Positions 1-9,604 of a stretch of 64,000 nt of DNA are shown piece by piece. Below the pieces are notes generated by a model. It was not told the DNA's origin, made no database searches, and worked only from the letters and a program-made list of their open reading frames with translations. The number at the start of each line of letters is the position of its first letter. Positions within the stretch are counted from its first letter, which is position 1. The position numbers were made by a program, and so were the translations under genes. This DNA is from Mycobacteroides sp. LB1 (lineage in GTDB: Bacteria; Actinomycetota; Actinomycetes; Mycobacteriales; Mycobacteriaceae), in NCBI RefSeq assembly GCF_013449725.1, contig NZ_JACCFF010000001.1, forward strand, positions 62,001-126,000, in the 5' to 3' direction.

Positions 1-330
1 TGCGCCGAGGGCCAGGCAGGTGGCGGCGTGTGCACCGAGCTGCAGGCCGACTGCTACGCCGGGGTCTGGGCCCAGCACGCATCGACCACCAAGCAGGAGG
101 GCACCGGGGTGCCCTTCCTGAAACCACTGTCGGATCAGGACATTCAGGACGCGCTCTCCGCGGCATCCTCGGTGGGCGATGACAGAATTCAGAAGCGTGC
201 GACCGGGCGCGTCAACCCGGAGTCGTGGTCGCACGGCTCATCCGAACAACGTCAGCGGTGGTTCACCGAGGGGTACCGCAGCGGTGATTACCGCGTCTGC
301 GACACCTTCAACGCCGAGAACCTGAACTAG
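1..330 (+). CDS. Neutral zinc metallopeptidase (YpfJ-type), C-terminal part
   Basis: The reading frame is open from the first base and stops at 330, so only the last ~109 residues are present and the true start lies left of the window. The motif ELQADCYAGVWA is typical of the putative neutral zinc metallopeptidase family (YpfJ/KPN_02809 type), where it follows the HExxH zinc helix, which would be outside the window. The tail is also family-like, with a WFTEGYRSGD stretch near the end. Family members are usually membrane-anchored or exported proteins of unknown substrate. Family assignment is from motif recognition; function is inferred. Confidence 0.75.
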   Translation, partial: CAEGQAGGGVCTELQADCYAGVWAQHASTTKQEGTGVPFLKPLSDQDIQDALSAASSVGDDRIQKRATGRVNPESWSHGSSEQRQRWFTEGYRSGDYRVCDTFNAENLN

Positions 331-347
331 GCACCGGGCTCGGCGGC

Positions 348-1355
348 TTAAAACAGCGTCGGCTCCAGCGCGGGCACCAGTTTTGGTGGCCGCGTAGGGG
401 TTTCCTCACGGTGCGAGGCCAATCCATACTTGTCGACCAACGGGGCCACCCGCTCTCGTAGCCATGACCGATACTCGGCCGGCGCATATGCGCCCTTCCG
501 GTACAGCTCCCGGTATCGACCGACCAGCTCGGGATGCGATTGCGATACCCAGGACATGAACCAGCCCCGTGTCGTCCCACGCAAATGCAACGGAAAAACC
601 GTCACGGAACCCGCGCCGGCATCCGCGATGCGGCCCAGCAGGTCATCGAGATGCTCAATCGAGTCGGTGAGAAACGGAAGCACCGGCGCCACCATCACAT
701 GCGGCTCAAATCCCGCCTCGCGCGCCGCGGCGATGAGCGACAGCCGTGCCTGGGGTGAGGGCACCCCCGGCTCGACTTCCCGGTGTACCGCGTCATCGCC
801 GATAGCGAGCGAGACGCCCAGGCCTACCGGCACCTGCCCGGCCGCCTCGGCGAGCAGGGGTAGATCTCGGCGCAGCAACGTCCCCTTGGTAAGGATCGAC
901 ATCGGTGTCCCCGAATCGGCCAGCGCGGCAATCACTCCCGGCATCAACTGATAGCGGCCCTCGGCCCGCTGATAGGGATCGGTGTTGGTGCCGAGCGCGA
1001 CCGTCTCACGCGCCCAGGACTTGCGCTGCAACTCTTTCCGGAGCACCGGAACCAGATTGGTCTTCACGACGATCTGAGTGTCGAAATCAGCACCGCTGTC
1101 GAATTCCAGGTACTCATGCGTCGGGCGCGCGAAGCAGTAACGGCAGGCATGCGAACACCCGCGAAATGCGTTGACCGTAAAGCGAAACGGCAGCATGGAC
1201 GCGGCCGGGACCTTGTTGAGCGCCGACTTGCACAACACCTCGTGAAAGGTGATGCCTTCAAACTCGGGTGTGCGGACGCTGCGCACCAGACCGATGCGCT
1301 CCAAACCCGGGAGCGCACCATCGTCGGCCGCCAGTGCCTGACCGTCCCACCGCAT
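348..1355 (-). CDS. Radical SAM protein, Rv2578c/SplB-like family
   Basis: 335 residues. Residues ~68-75 carry the radical SAM cluster motif CSHACRYC (CxxxCxxC), which binds the [4Fe-4S] cluster and SAM. The frame continues with family-typical segments such as LGTNTDPYQRAE and a TKGTLLRRDLPLL strand. This is the Rv2578c family, remotely similar to spore photoproduct lyase; its substrate is unknown to me. Some family members carry an intein, but this length leaves no room for one. ATG start at 1355 with a good SOS box only 8 bases upstream, so it is probably DNA-damage induced; the M. tuberculosis homologue is, from memory, on the published LexA-regulated list. A DNA or nucleotide repair role is inference. 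Confidence 0.88.
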   Translation of the reverse strand: MRWDGQALAADDGALPGLERIGLVRSVRTPEFEGITFHEVLCKSALNKVPAASMLPFRFTVNAFRGCSHACRYCFARPTHEYLEFDSGADFDTQIVVKTNLVPVLRKELQRKSWARETVALGTNTDPYQRAEGRYQLMPGVIAALADSGTPMSILTKGTLLRRDLPLLAEAAGQVPVGLGVSLAIGDDAVHREVEPGVPSPQARLSLIAAAREAGFEPHVMVAPVLPFLTDSIEHLDDLLGRIADAGAGSVTVFPLHLRGTTRGWFMSWVSQSHPELVGRYRELYRKGAYAPAEYRSWLRERVAPLVDKYGLASHREETPTRPPKLVPALEPTLF

Positions 1356-1362
1356 ACCTTAT

Positions 1363-1378
1363 GCGAACATATGTTCGA
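1363..1378. promoter_or_regulatory. LexA-type SOS box before the radical SAM gene
   Basis: The sequence GCGAACATATGTTCGA matches the mycobacterial SOS consensus TCGAAC-N4-GTTCGA at 11 of 12 fixed positions, and its inner CGAAC-ATAT-GTTCG is a perfect palindrome. It occupies most of the 30-base gap between the end of the DoxX gene and the ATG of the leftward radical SAM gene. A LexA dimer here would block transcription right at the start codon. Confidence 0.85.
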
Positions 1379-1385
1379 TACGGTG

Positions 1386-1871
1386 TCAAGCGCCAAACGC
1401 GCTCGAAAGCCCCCGTGGATCGGCAAGATTCCACTTATGGCCGGCCACAAGAAGATTGGCGTGCCGCAGCCGGTTGTCGCAGCTAAGCGTGCCCGCACCG
1501 ACCCACGCGACCGCTCCCAGCACCAGCAGCAACAGCCATTCCGGTGAGTAGAAGAAATTGCTGAAGAACTCAGCCGTGGACTGCCCCGCGAGCCCAGGAA
1601 CCACCGATAGCCAGATCGCTCCGGCCATGATTGCGGACAGTGCCAGCGCAGCCATCCCGGTCAGCAGACCCACAATGAGCATGACTCCGGCGATCAACTC
1701 CACCCACGCCGTCACGGGCGCCGATATCGACGGCAGCGGGGCACCCCATGCCGCGAAGTCATCGCGAAACCTCCCGAGATCGGCGATCTTTCCCACCGCG
1801 CCACTGACAAACATGTATCCGATGCTTGCCCGGGCAAGCATCTTCCAGAGTTCGACCGGCCAACGACGCAT
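1386..1871 (-). CDS. DoxX family membrane protein
   Basis: 161 residues with four hydrophobic segments (roughly residues 10-30, 50-72, 75-95 and 112-132). The opening segment, LARASIGYMFVSGAVGKIADLG, is typical of DoxX/TQO small subunit-like proteins, which are small inner-membrane proteins linked in mycobacteria to redox and thiol homeostasis. ATG start, RRWPVEL beginning. It lies upstream of the radical SAM gene on the same strand, but the SOS box in the gap suggests separate control. Exact role unknown. Confidence 0.8.
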   Translation of the reverse strand: MRRWPVELWKMLARASIGYMFVSGAVGKIADLGRFRDDFAAWGAPLPSISAPVTAWVELIAGVMLIVGLLTGMAALALSAIMAGAIWLSVVPGLAGQSTAEFFSNFFYSPEWLLLLVLGAVAWVGAGTLSCDNRLRHANLLVAGHKWNLADPRGLSSAFGA

Positions 1872-1926
1872 GCCGGTCAGTGTAGGAGCGCGGTGGTACT
1901 GAGATGCGTCGCACGCGAGGGACTGC

Positions 1927-2292
1927 TTGACTTATCACGTGACGGAATCGACGACAGAGCTCTTATTTTCCTATGGCACCCTGCAGCAGCCCGAGGTGCA
2001 ACGCGCCACATTCGGGCAGGAACTCCAAGGGCAGGGCGACGCCATCGTCGGGTTCGACCTGGACTACGTCACCATCACCGACCCGCGTGTCATAGCAACC
2101 AGCGGCAACGATCGGCATCCCATCCTGCGTCCGTCGGCAACGGCCGCAGCGGAGGTCCCGGGGACAGTCTTTTCCATTACCGCCGCACAGCTGGCCTCCG
2201 CCGACGAATACGAAGTCGACGACTATCGACGCATTTCGGTGCCGCTGCGCTCAGGCGCAACGGCCTGGGTCTACGTGTGGGCAGCCGGCTAG
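1927..2292 (+). CDS. Gamma-glutamylcyclotransferase-like (AIG2/GGCT) protein
   Basis: 121 residues. The N-terminal LLFSYGTLQQPEVQ is the classic YGTL/substrate loop of the gamma-glutamylcyclotransferase (AIG2-like) fold, and DEYEVDDYRRISVPL matches the second conserved block, with the family's catalytic-type Glu at about residue 97. Family members cleave gamma-glutamyl-amines to 5-oxoproline; the substrate here is unknown. I take a TTG start at 1927 because GAGG lies six bases upstream; GTG at 1939 is an alternative. It ends 4 bases before the convergent MmpS-like gene. Confidence 0.8.
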   Translation: MTYHVTESTTELLFSYGTLQQPEVQRATFGQELQGQGDAIVGFDLDYVTITDPRVIATSGNDRHPILRPSATAAAEVPGTVFSITAAQLASADEYEVDDYRRISVPLRSGATAWVYVWAAG

Positions 2293-2296
2293 CGCG

Positions 2297-2728
2297 CTAC
2301 CACTTACGCAGTGCGCACGTAACAGCGGTCTCGCCATCGGCCTGCGTTGCAAGAGCGCCGTCCACGAACACCTCGCAATGGAACACGGGAGCACCGGTAA
2401 CGGCCTTGGCCGCCGCGCTCGCGCTGACATAAGCCCACTGCGTCGGATCGTTCAACGTGGTCTCGACCACAAACGGAGCGTCGGGCGAGATACGGGTCGA
2501 GTTACGCACCAGATACTTGCTCGACTCCGAGTCGTACGCGGCCTTGCTGGGCGGCTCGTTCTGCAGCACGAGGGTCTGCGAGAGGAACTCACGGTCGGAG
2601 CTGATCACGTACTTCACCTGGTGCGGTGCCGCCTGCGCTACCGGGATCAGGGCCGTCACGGACATGGTCAAGGTTGCGGAACCGGCCACGGCGAGCAGAC
2701 CTGCTGCGATACGTCCCATACGTGTCAT
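2297..2728 (-). CDS. Exported MmpS-like protein
   Basis: 143 residues with a clear Sec signal peptide ending VAQAA around residue 34. The mature part resembles the extracytoplasmic domain of MmpS proteins: a VKYVISSD strand at the start and a C-terminal FHCEVFVDG with two cysteines (HCEVF and VTCAL) that could form the disulfide seen in that fold. True MmpS proteins have an uncleaved N-terminal anchor and a neighbouring MmpL transporter; there is none here. The start ATG overlaps the hisS stop by 4 bases (ATGA), so it is translated with hisS. The fold assignment is by eye. Confidence 0.6.
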   Translation of the reverse strand: MTRMGRIAAGLLAVAGSATLTMSVTALIPVAQAAPHQVKYVISSDREFLSQTLVLQNEPPSKAAYDSESSKYLVRNSTRISPDAPFVVETTLNDPTQWAYVSASAAAKAVTGAPVFHCEVFVDGALATQADGETAVTCALRKW

Positions 2729-4014
2729 ATCCGCGATGCTAGCCGCGCCGTTACCTCGTCGACAATCGAACCAATCGGCACCGGGTGCTGAACGCCATCT
2801 GCCAGCGTCTTGAGTTCGATGTTTCCCTCACCGATTTCCCGGTCCCCGGCGACCAGTGCAATCGAGGCTCCGGAGCGGTCCGCCGCGCGCATCGCACCCT
2901 TGAGTCCACGGTCGCCGTACGCGATATCGGTGCGGATTCCAGCAGCACGCAGCTGCGCCGCCACCTTGACCAACGCCGATTTTCCGTCCTGCCCAAGGGG
3001 AACGCAGAACACCTCGCAGCGCCCGCTGTCCCCCACCTCGACGCCCTCGGCCCGCAGGGCGAGCAGAGTTCTGTCCACGCCGAGCCCAAACCCGATACCC
3101 GACAACGACTGTCCACCGAGCTGCGCCATGAGTCCGTCATAGCGCCCGCCGCCGCCGATCCCCGACTGCGCGCCCAGTCCGTCATGCACGAACTCGAATG
3201 TGGTCTTGGTGTAGTAGTCCAGGCCGCGCACCAGCCGCGAGTTCACCACGTACTGCACGCCCAACGCGTCCAGATGATTGAGAACCTCATCGAAATGCGC
3301 CTTGGATTCCTGCGAGAGATGGTCGAGCATGAGCGGCGCGGCGGCGGTCATCTCGCGCACCTCGGCCCGCTTATCGTCGAGTACCCGAATGGGATTGATA
3401 CGGGCCCGTTCCCGCGTCGCCTCGTCCAGGTCCAGGCCGAAGAGGAATTCCTGCAACAACTCTCGGTACTGCGGGCGGCAAGACGCATCGCCCAGCGAGC
3501 TGATCTCCAAGCGGAAGCCGGTAAGCCCCAGCGAGCGGTACCCGGCATCCGCGATCGCGATCACCTCGGCATCCAGGGCCGGATCGTCGACGCCGATGGC
3601 TTCCACGCCCACCTGCTGCAACTGGCGGTAGCGGCCGGCCTGCGGACGCTCATACCGGAAAAACGGTCCGGCGTAACGCAGTTTCGCGGGCAGCTGGCCG
3701 CGGTCCAGGCCATGCTCGATGACCGCACGCATCACCGAGGCCGTGCCCTCCGGGCGCAGCGTTACCGAACGATCGCCGCGATCGGAGAAGGTGTACATCT
3801 CCTTGCTGACCACATCGGTGGACTCCCCCACCCCACGGGCGAACAGTCCGGTGTCCTCGAACACCGGCAATTCGATATAGCCGTACCCGGCCAGCCGCGC
3901 CTGTTCCAACAAGCCGTCACGCACCGCCAGGAACTGCGCCGAGTCCGGTGGTATGTAATCGGGAATGCCCTTCGGGGCCCGAAAGGATCCAGCCCCGTAT
4001 GTCTTCTCGCTCAC
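2725..4014 (-). CDS. hisS: Histidyl-tRNA synthetase
   Basis: 429 residues, the normal length for the bacterial enzyme. Charges tRNA-His in the cytoplasm. Class II motifs are visible: motif 2 around [14 protein letters not shown], the histidine-specific signature [14 protein letters not shown], and motif 3 in the [15 protein letters not shown] segment, followed by the anticodon-binding domain. GTG start, overlapping the upstream MBL gene by 4 bases (GTGA), and itself overlapping the MmpS-like gene downstream, so the three form one leftward operon, as in M. tuberculosis for Rv2581c-hisS. Confidence 0.98.
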   Translation of the reverse strand: MSEKTYGAGSFRAPKGIPDYIPPDSAQFLAVRDGLLEQARLAGYGYIELPVFEDTGLFARGVGESTDVVSKEMYTFSDRGDRSVTLRPEGTASVMRAVIEHGLDRGQLPAKLRYAGPFFRYERPQAGRYRQLQQVGVEAIGVDDPALDAEVIAIADAGYRSLGLTGFRLEISSLGDASCRPQYRELLQEFLFGLDLDEATRERARINPIRVLDDKRAEVREMTAAAPLMLDHLSQESKAHFDEVLNHLDALGVQYVVNSRLVRGLDYYTKTTFEFVHDGLGAQSGIGGGGRYDGLMAQLGGQSLSGIGFGLGVDRTLLALRAEGVEVGDSGRCEVFCVPLGQDGKSALVKVAAQLRAAGIRTDIAYGDRGLKGAMRAADRSGASIALVAGDREIGEGNIELKTLADGVQHPVPIGSIVDEVTARLASRI

Positions 4015-4682
4015 TGAATTTCCTCGAGGAACGGGTTGGCGCGTCGCTCGTCGCCGATGCTGGTGGAGTTGCCGTGCCCGGGGAGGACAACGGTGGAATC
4101 GTCGCGGGTCAGCAGTTTGGCCGCAATCGAATTAAGCAGCTGTTGGTGGTTCCCGCCAGGCAGGTCGGTGCGCCCGATCGACATCTGGAACAGGGTGTCG
4201 CCACTGAACACCACATCAACCGGGCCGTTCTCGGTGTCGACCTCGATCCCGAAGACCACCGAGCCGCGCGTATGCCCGGGCGTGTGATCCACGGTGAGGG
4301 TGATCTCCGCGAGCTCCAGCTTGTCGCCGTCGCCGATCTCGATGAGCTCCTTGGGCTCGGTGAACTCCACGCCCTGGATGAACTGACCCAGGCCCGGCCC
4401 GATCCCGGCAAGCGGATCGGCAAGCATCACGCGATCATCGGGGTGGATGTACACCGGGATCCCGTACTCGTCGGCGATCGGCTGCGCGGTCCACGTGTGA
4501 TCGAGATGCCCGTGGGTGAGTAGCACCGCCGCGGGGGTCAGATTGCGTTCGGCGAGGATCTCCTTGACACCCGGGATGGCCTCTTGGCCGGGATCGATAA
4601 TGACGGCAGGGCCGCCTTCGTGGGGCGCCACGATATAGCAGTTCGTGGCGAACATGCCCGCGGGAAATCCGGTGATCAGCAC
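4011..4682 (-). CDS. MBL-fold metallo-hydrolase (glyoxalase II-like)
   Basis: 223 residues. The metallo-beta-lactamase signature THGHLDHT (HxHxDH) at about residues 56-63 binds the two metals, with further ligands in the [10 protein letters not shown] and LPGHGNST segments. This is the Rv2581c-type protein annotated as hydroxyacylglutathione hydrolase; since mycobacteria use mycothiol rather than glutathione, a thioester hydrolase acting on a mycothiol or other thiol adduct is more likely. First gene of the MBL-hisS-MmpS-like operon; divergent from ppi across a 113-base promoter region. Confidence 0.88.
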   Translation of the reverse strand: MLITGFPAGMFATNCYIVAPHEGGPAVIIDPGQEAIPGVKEILAERNLTPAAVLLTHGHLDHTWTAQPIADEYGIPVYIHPDDRVMLADPLAGIGPGLGQFIQGVEFTEPKELIEIGDGDKLELAEITLTVDHTPGHTRGSVVFGIEVDTENGPVDVVFSGDTLFQMSIGRTDLPGGNHQQLLNSIAAKLLTRDDSTVVLPGHGNSTSIGDERRANPFLEEIQ

Positions 4683-4795
4683 CCGAACAGCTTAGGCGGC
4701 GGGTCCTGCACGTTCTCTCAGGTGTGGCTGGCACACTCTCTGGCGACCTAGATTCTTCGATGATTCTTCAGCGGAAGCCCTAGAAGGAGAGCCCG

Positions 4796-5722
4796 GTGCC
4801 GACCAACGAGCAGCGACGTCAGACCGCCAAGCGCAAGCTGGAGCGACAGCTGGAGAGCCGTGCGGAGCGCGCTCGCAAGCAGCGGATCTGGGCGATCAGC
4901 GGCGTCGCGGTTGTCGCCGTCCTCGCAGCGGTGGCCATCACCGCATGGCTGGCCATCCGCAAGAGCGATAAGACCGACTCCGCCCTGGCCACCGCCTCTG
5001 ACACCACCCCGGTCTCCACGGTCGACGCACCGCCGACCTCCTCGTTGCCGACACCCGACGAACCGCCTGTCACAGGGCCGGCTCTCCCGCAGTTCGTGGC
5101 CCCCGCCAATCTGGGTGCCAACTGCCAGTACCTGCCCGCGGAAAAGCCCTCCAAGAAGATCGAAAAGCAGATACCGCGAACCGGGAAGGTGCCCACCGAA
5201 CCCGCGACGCTCACCGCCAGCGTGAAAACCAGCCAGGGCAACATCGGCCTGGTGCTGGACAATGCGAAGGCTCCGTGCACGGTGAACAGCTTCGCCAGCC
5301 TGGCGCAGGGTGGATATTTCGACGACACCATCTGCCACCGGATAACCAGTGGCGGTCTCTCGGTGCTGCAGTGTGGCGACCCGACGGGCACCGGTTCCGG
5401 CGGCCCGGGATACCAGTTCGACAACGAGTACCCCACCAACCAGTACAAGCCGGGTGATCCGGCCGCGGAGAGTGCCGTCGTCTATCCGGCGGGCACATTG
5501 GCGATGGCCAATGCGGGACCTGGCACCAACGGCAGCCAGTTCTTCATGGTCTACAAGGATTCGAAGCTTCCGCCGCAGTACACGGTGTTCGGAACCATCG
5601 ACAAGACCGGTATGGACACCCTGGCCAAGATCGCCAAGAACGGCATCAAGCCGGGTTCTCGCGGCTCGGGCGATGGCACACCCGCCCAAGAGGTGAAGAT
5701 CATCGACCTGCAGCTCGACTGA
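4796..5722 (+). CDS. ppiB: Membrane-anchored cyclophilin-type peptidyl-prolyl isomerase
   Basis: 308 residues. A basic, charged N-terminus (residues 1-30) precedes one transmembrane helix (about 31-55), then a Thr/Pro-rich linker, then a cyclophilin domain from about residue 140 with the conserved FDNEYP, LAMANAGPGTNGSQFFM and YTVFG segments. It should accelerate proline isomerisation of exported proteins outside the membrane. GTG start with AGAAGGAG seven bases upstream. Matches Rv2582 in position and architecture. One base separates its stop from the beta-lactamase start, so the two are cotranscribed. Confidence 0.95.
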   Translation: MPTNEQRRQTAKRKLERQLESRAERARKQRIWAISGVAVVAVLAAVAITAWLAIRKSDKTDSALATASDTTPVSTVDAPPTSSLPTPDEPPVTGPALPQFVAPANLGANCQYLPAEKPSKKIEKQIPRTGKVPTEPATLTASVKTSQGNIGLVLDNAKAPCTVNSFASLAQGGYFDDTICHRITSGGLSVLQCGDPTGTGSGGPGYQFDNEYPTNQYKPGDPAAESAVVYPAGTLAMANAGPGTNGSQFFMVYKDSKLPPQYTVFGTIDKTGMDTLAKIAKNGIKPGSRGSGDGTPAQEVKIIDLQLD

Positions 5723-5723
5723 C

Positions 5724-6626
5724 GTGATTTCGCGTCGCAAGCTGCTTATCGGGGGCCTCTCCGCAGGTGCGGTGGCCGCGGTGGGTGCCGGGGCGTACGA
5801 GTTCACCCAATCCGCGGGAACCGGATGCCGGCTACCCGTTGACCCGGCGAGGATCGCGCTGAGTTCCCTCGAAGAGGACTTCGGCGGCCGCCTCGGCGTG
5901 TGTGCGGTCCAGGCCGGCTCGAGTGCGACATTCAGCTTTCGGGGCGACCAACGCTTCATCATGTGTTCGACGGTGAAGACCTTCATCGTGTCGGCGATTC
6001 TGCACCGCCGCCGCAGCGATCCGGGCCTGCTGGACAAGCGGATTCACTACACGCAGGCCGACGTTCTGGAGTGGGCGCCGATCACCTCCAAGCATGTGGC
6101 CGACGGCATGACCATTTCGGAGCTGTGTGATGCGACGATCCGCTATAGCGACAACACCGGCGCCAACCTGCTGATCGCTCAGCTCGGCGGCCCCAAGGTC
6201 ACCGAGCAGTTCGTCAGAGGCTTGGGCGACAACATCTCTCGTATGGATCGCATCGAGGGTCAGCTGAACATTCCCGACGGCGACAAGGACACGTCGACCC
6301 CGCTACAGCTGGCGACCACCCTGCGCAGGCTGGTTCTCGGCGACGGGCTGGATCCCCAGGGCCGGGACCTGCTCACCGACTGGATGAAGCGGAACACCAC
6401 AGGTGATCAATCGATTCGGGCGGGTGTCCCGACGGGCTGGCCGGTCGGCGACAAGACGGGCAGCGGATTCAAGGGCGAGACCAACGACATCGCGGTGATC
6501 TGGCCACCCGGGCGTGCGCCCATCGCCATCGCGGTGCTCGCGATCCCCGACGACCCGAAATCCACCAAGGGCAAGCAGACCATCGCCGAGGCCACCCGAA
6601 TCGCGCTCAAGGCACTGACTTCCTAA
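5724..6626 (+). CDS. Class A beta-lactamase
   Basis: 300 residues. All class A catalytic elements are present: CSTVKT (Ser70, Lys73), SDN (Ser130 motif, Asn132 retained, unlike the Gly of M. tuberculosis BlaC), EGQLN (Glu166, Asn170) and KTGSG (Lys234). Hydrolyses beta-lactams outside the membrane. The N-terminus has a twin-arginine motif, ISRRKLLIG, followed by a hydrophobic stretch, so it is probably Tat-exported; a Cys at residue 35 is a weak lipobox at best. The position between ppi and relA fits, from memory, that of the M. abscessus enzyme Bla_Mab. GTG start, one base after the ppi stop. Confidence 0.95.
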   Translation: MISRRKLLIGGLSAGAVAAVGAGAYEFTQSAGTGCRLPVDPARIALSSLEEDFGGRLGVCAVQAGSSATFSFRGDQRFIMCSTVKTFIVSAILHRRRSDPGLLDKRIHYTQADVLEWAPITSKHVADGMTISELCDATIRYSDNTGANLLIAQLGGPKVTEQFVRGLGDNISRMDRIEGQLNIPDGDKDTSTPLQLATTLRRLVLGDGLDPQGRDLLTDWMKRNTTGDQSIRAGVPTGWPVGDKTGSGFKGETNDIAVIWPPGRAPIAIAVLAIPDDPKSTKGKQTIAEATRIALKALTS

Positions 6627-6627
6627 C

Positions 6628-6655
6628 CGCCGAGTGTCCACACTGGTGCTCGGCG
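6628..6655. terminator. Bidirectional hairpin between bla and relA
   Basis: The 36-base gap between the convergent bla and relA genes holds an inverted repeat with arms CGCCGAG and CTCGGCG and a further inner CCA/TGG pairing. There is no U-tract, as is common for mycobacterial terminators. Likely serves both convergent genes. Confidence 0.6.
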
Positions 6656-6662
6656 TAAGGGA

Positions 6663-9029
6663 TTACGCGGCGGATGTAACCCGGTAGACGTCGTAGACGC
6701 CCTCGACATTGCGGACCACGTTGAGGACATGGCCCAGATGCTTGGGGTCGCCCATCTCAAAAGTGAACCGGCTGATGGCAACTCGGTCATTCGATGTGGT
6801 CACCGAGGCCGACAGGATGTTGACTCGCTCATCAGCAAGGACACGCGTCACATCGGAGAGCAGCCGATGCCGGTCCAGCGCCTCGACCTGGATGGCCACC
6901 AGGAACACCGAGGACGCCGACGGCGCCCAGTGCACCTCGATGATCCGTTCCGATTGCTGCTGCAGGGATTCGGCGTTGGTGCAGTCGGTGCGGTGCACGC
7001 TGACTCCCCCGCCGCGGGTGACAAATCCGAGGATCTGATCCCCCGGTACCGGGGTGCAGCACTTGGCGAGCTTGGTCAGCACACCCGGGGCACCCGGCAC
7101 CGCGACACCCACATCGTCGCTACGGCGCTGGCGCACCAGCATCGTCGATGGAGTGGACCGCTCTGCGAGTTCCTCCTCGGCGCTGTCCACCCCGCCCAGC
7201 TGGGCAACCAGCCGCTGCACCACATGCCGGGCCGAAACATGCCCCTCGCCCACCGCGGTGTACAGCGCGGAGGTGTCCTGGTAGCGCAGCTCCCGGGCCA
7301 ACGATGCCATGCCCTCGCCGTTGACCAAGCGCTGCAGCGGAAGTCCACCGCGGCGCACCTCACGGGCGATGGAGTCCTTACCGGCCTCCAACGCCTCCTC
7401 GCGCCGTTCCTTGGCGAACCACTGCCGGATCTTGGCCTTGGCACGCGGTGACACCACGAAGGTCTGCCAGTCGCGCGACGGGCCGGCGCTGGCGGCCTTG
7501 GAGGTGAAAACCTCCACCACTTCCCCGTTTTCGAGCTTGCGCTCCAGTGCCACCAAGCGCCCATTGACGCGCGCACCGATGCAGCGGTGCCCAACCTCGG
7601 TGTGCACCGCGTAGGCGAAGTCCACCGGAGTGGATCCGGCAGGCAGGGTAATGACGTCGCCCTTGGGGGTGAAGACGAAGATCTCCTGCACCGCCAGGTC
7701 GTACCGCAACGCCTCCAGGAACTCACCAGGGTCGGCGGCCTCACGCTGCCAGTCGAGCAGCTGGCGCATCCACGCCATATCGTCGACTTCGGCGCCCGCA
7801 AGCGTGAGCGGAACTCCGTTGCGCCCCTTGGCTTCCTTGTAACGCCAATGCGCGGCGATGCCGTACTCGGCGGTGCGGTGCATATCGCGGGTGCGAATCT
7901 GCACCTCCAGCGGCTTGCCCTCGGGCCCGACCACGGTGGTATGCAACGACTGATAGACACCGAAACGCGGTTGCGCGATGTAGTCCTTGAAGCGGCCCGC
8001 CATCGGCTGCCACAACGAGTGCACCACGCCCACAGCGGCATAACAGTCACGAATCTCGTCGCACAGAATCCGGACGCCCACCAGGTCGTGGATATCGTCG
8101 AAGTCACGGCCCTTGACGATCATCTTCTGGTAGATCGACCAGTAGTGCTTGGGGCGCCCCTCGACGACGGCACTGATACGCGAACCATTCAGGGTGGCAA
8201 TGATTTCCGCACGAACCTTGGCCAGATAGGTATCGCGTGACGGCGCCCGGTCGGCGACCAGCCGCACGATCTCCTCGTACTTCTTGGGGTGCAGGATCGC
8301 GAAGGAAAGATCTTCGAGCTCCCACTTGACCGTGGCCATGCCCAGCCGATGCGCCAGTGGCGCAATCACTTCCAGTGTCTCGCGTGCCTTCCGCGCCTGC
8401 TTCTCCGGCGGCAGGAATCGCATGGTGCGCATGTTGTGCAGCCGGTCGGCGACCTTGATGACCAGCACCCGAGGGTCGCGCGCCATCGCAATGATCATCT
8501 TGCGGATGGTTTCGCCCTCGGCGGCATTGCCCAACACCACCTTGTCGAGCTTGGTCACACCATCGACCAGATGGGCCACCTCGCTGCCAAATTCGGCGGT
8601 CAGCTGCTCCAAGCTATAGCCGGTGTCCTCGACGGTGTCATGCAGGATCGCGGCAACCAGCGTGGTGGTGTCCATGCCCAGCTCGGCCAGGATGTTCGCC
8701 ACCGCGATCGGGTGCGTGATGTACGGATCGCCCGACTTGCGGAACTGTTCGGAGTGTCGGCTTTCGGCCACCTCATAGGCGCGCTGGAGCACCAATCTGT
8801 CGGCCTTGGGATAGAACTCGCGATGGACGGCCATCAGCGGTTCGAGCACTGGGCTAACAGCACCGCGCTGCGCGGTCATCCGGCGAGCCAGTCGAGCTCG
8901 CACCCTGCGCGAAGCGCTCATGGTGCCGCTGACCCGCAGGGACTCCGAGCTCGGTACCGTCAGTTCGTTCACGACAGGCAGGGATTCCACCGCGACCTGA
9001 TTCTCGCTGGGTACGTGCTCGTCAGCCAC
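6663..9029 (-). CDS. relA: Bifunctional (p)ppGpp synthetase/hydrolase
   Basis: 788 residues, the usual length for mycobacterial RelA/SpoT homologues. Makes and degrades (p)ppGpp in the stringent response. Domain order: HD hydrolase with ILHDTVEDT (about residues 127-135), so hydrolysis should be active; RelA synthetase domain with [24 protein letters not shown] domain beginning [12 protein letters not shown]; zinc-finger and C-terminal ACT domain. GTG start with GGAGGTG eight bases upstream. Last gene of the leftward secD-secF-lipoprotein-apt-relA series, 38 bases after apt. Confidence 0.98.
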   Translation of the reverse strand: MADEHVPSENQVAVESLPVVNELTVPSSESLRVSGTMSASRRVRARLARRMTAQRGAVSPVLEPLMAVHREFYPKADRLVLQRAYEVAESRHSEQFRKSGDPYITHPIAVANILAELGMDTTTLVAAILHDTVEDTGYSLEQLTAEFGSEVAHLVDGVTKLDKVVLGNAAEGETIRKMIIAMARDPRVLVIKVADRLHNMRTMRFLPPEKQARKARETLEVIAPLAHRLGMATVKWELEDLSFAILHPKKYEEIVRLVADRAPSRDTYLAKVRAEIIATLNGSRISAVVEGRPKHYWSIYQKMIVKGRDFDDIHDLVGVRILCDEIRDCYAAVGVVHSLWQPMAGRFKDYIAQPRFGVYQSLHTTVVGPEGKPLEVQIRTRDMHRTAEYGIAAHWRYKEAKGRNGVPLTLAGAEVDDMAWMRQLLDWQREAADPGEFLEALRYDLAVQEIFVFTPKGDVITLPAGSTPVDFAYAVHTEVGHRCIGARVNGRLVALERKLENGEVVEVFTSKAASAGPSRDWQTFVVSPRAKAKIRQWFAKERREEALEAGKDSIAREVRRGGLPLQRLVNGEGMASLARELRYQDTSALYTAVGEGHVSARHVVQRLVAQLGGVDSAEEELAERSTPSTMLVRQRRSDDVGVAVPGAPGVLTKLAKCCTPVPGDQILGFVTRGGGVSVHRTDCTNAESLQQQSERIIEVHWAPSASSVFLVAIQVEALDRHRLLSDVTRVLADERVNILSASVTTSNDRVAISRFTFEMGDPKHLGHVLNVVRNVEGVYDVYRVTSAA

Positions 9030-9067
9030 GGTTCACCTCCTCCGCCGGTCTTTGCCTAGATTATCTC

Positions 9068-9604
9068 TCAGATCACGCGCAGCGCAGTTAATGGCAGTGG
9101 CGCCACGGCGGTGCGACCGCCCAGATCAGACAATTCCAGGACCACACCGGCGCCCGTCACGTCGGCCCCCGCACTGCGCAACAGCCTCACCGTTGCCGCG
9201 AGCGTTCCTCCGGTGGCCAGCACGTCATCGACGATGAACACGCGGCGACCGGCGAGTTCCACCCCGTCGGCGGGGATCTCCAGCGCCGCGGTGCCGTATT
9301 CGAGCTGATAGGACTGGGAATGCACGGGTGGCGGCAACTTTCCGGCCTTACGCACCGCCAGCACTCCCACACCGAGCCGAATCGCCACGGCCGCCCCCAA
9401 GAGGAAACCGCGCGCATCAATCCCCGCAATCAGAGACGCACCATCGGCCGCCTCTGCCAACGCGTCGGTCACCTGTGACAAACCATTCGCATCCGCGAAC
9501 AGCGGTGTCAGGTCCTTGAACTGCACCCCTGGCTCCGGGAAATCGGGAACCTCACGGGTCAGCGATGCCACCAGAAGCGCAATCCGCGGATCCGTATCCG
9601 TCAC
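9068..9604 (-). CDS. apt: Adenine phosphoribosyltransferase
   Basis: 178 residues from a GTG start at 9604 that overlaps the lipoprotein stop as GTGA; a longer frame exists upstream but the family N-terminus aligns with this start. Converts adenine and PRPP to AMP in purine salvage. Family motifs: [12 protein letters not shown] near the N-terminus, [10 protein letters not shown] in the middle and the PRPP-binding [13 protein letters not shown] near the C-terminus. No strong ribosome binding site, so it probably depends on translational coupling to the lipoprotein. Confidence 0.95.
   Translation of the reverse strand: MTDTDPRIALLVASLTREVPDFPEPGVQFKDLTPLFADANGLSQVTDALAEAADGASLIAGIDARGFLLGAAVAIRLGVGVLAVRKAGKLPPPVHSQSYQLEYGTAALEIPADGVELAGRRVFIVDDVLATGGTLAATVRLLRSAGADVTGAGVVLELSDLGGRTAVAPLPLTALRVI

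Noticed and set aside
2785..4017. A 410-codon open frame on the plus strand opposite hisS
   Set aside because: hisS is unmistakable on the other strand; the opposite frame is a high-G+C shadow with no recognisable domain.
4720..4740. GTGTG/CACAC inverted repeat in the MBL-ppi gap
   Set aside because: Five-base arms only, no second copy, and no nearby regulator to match it.
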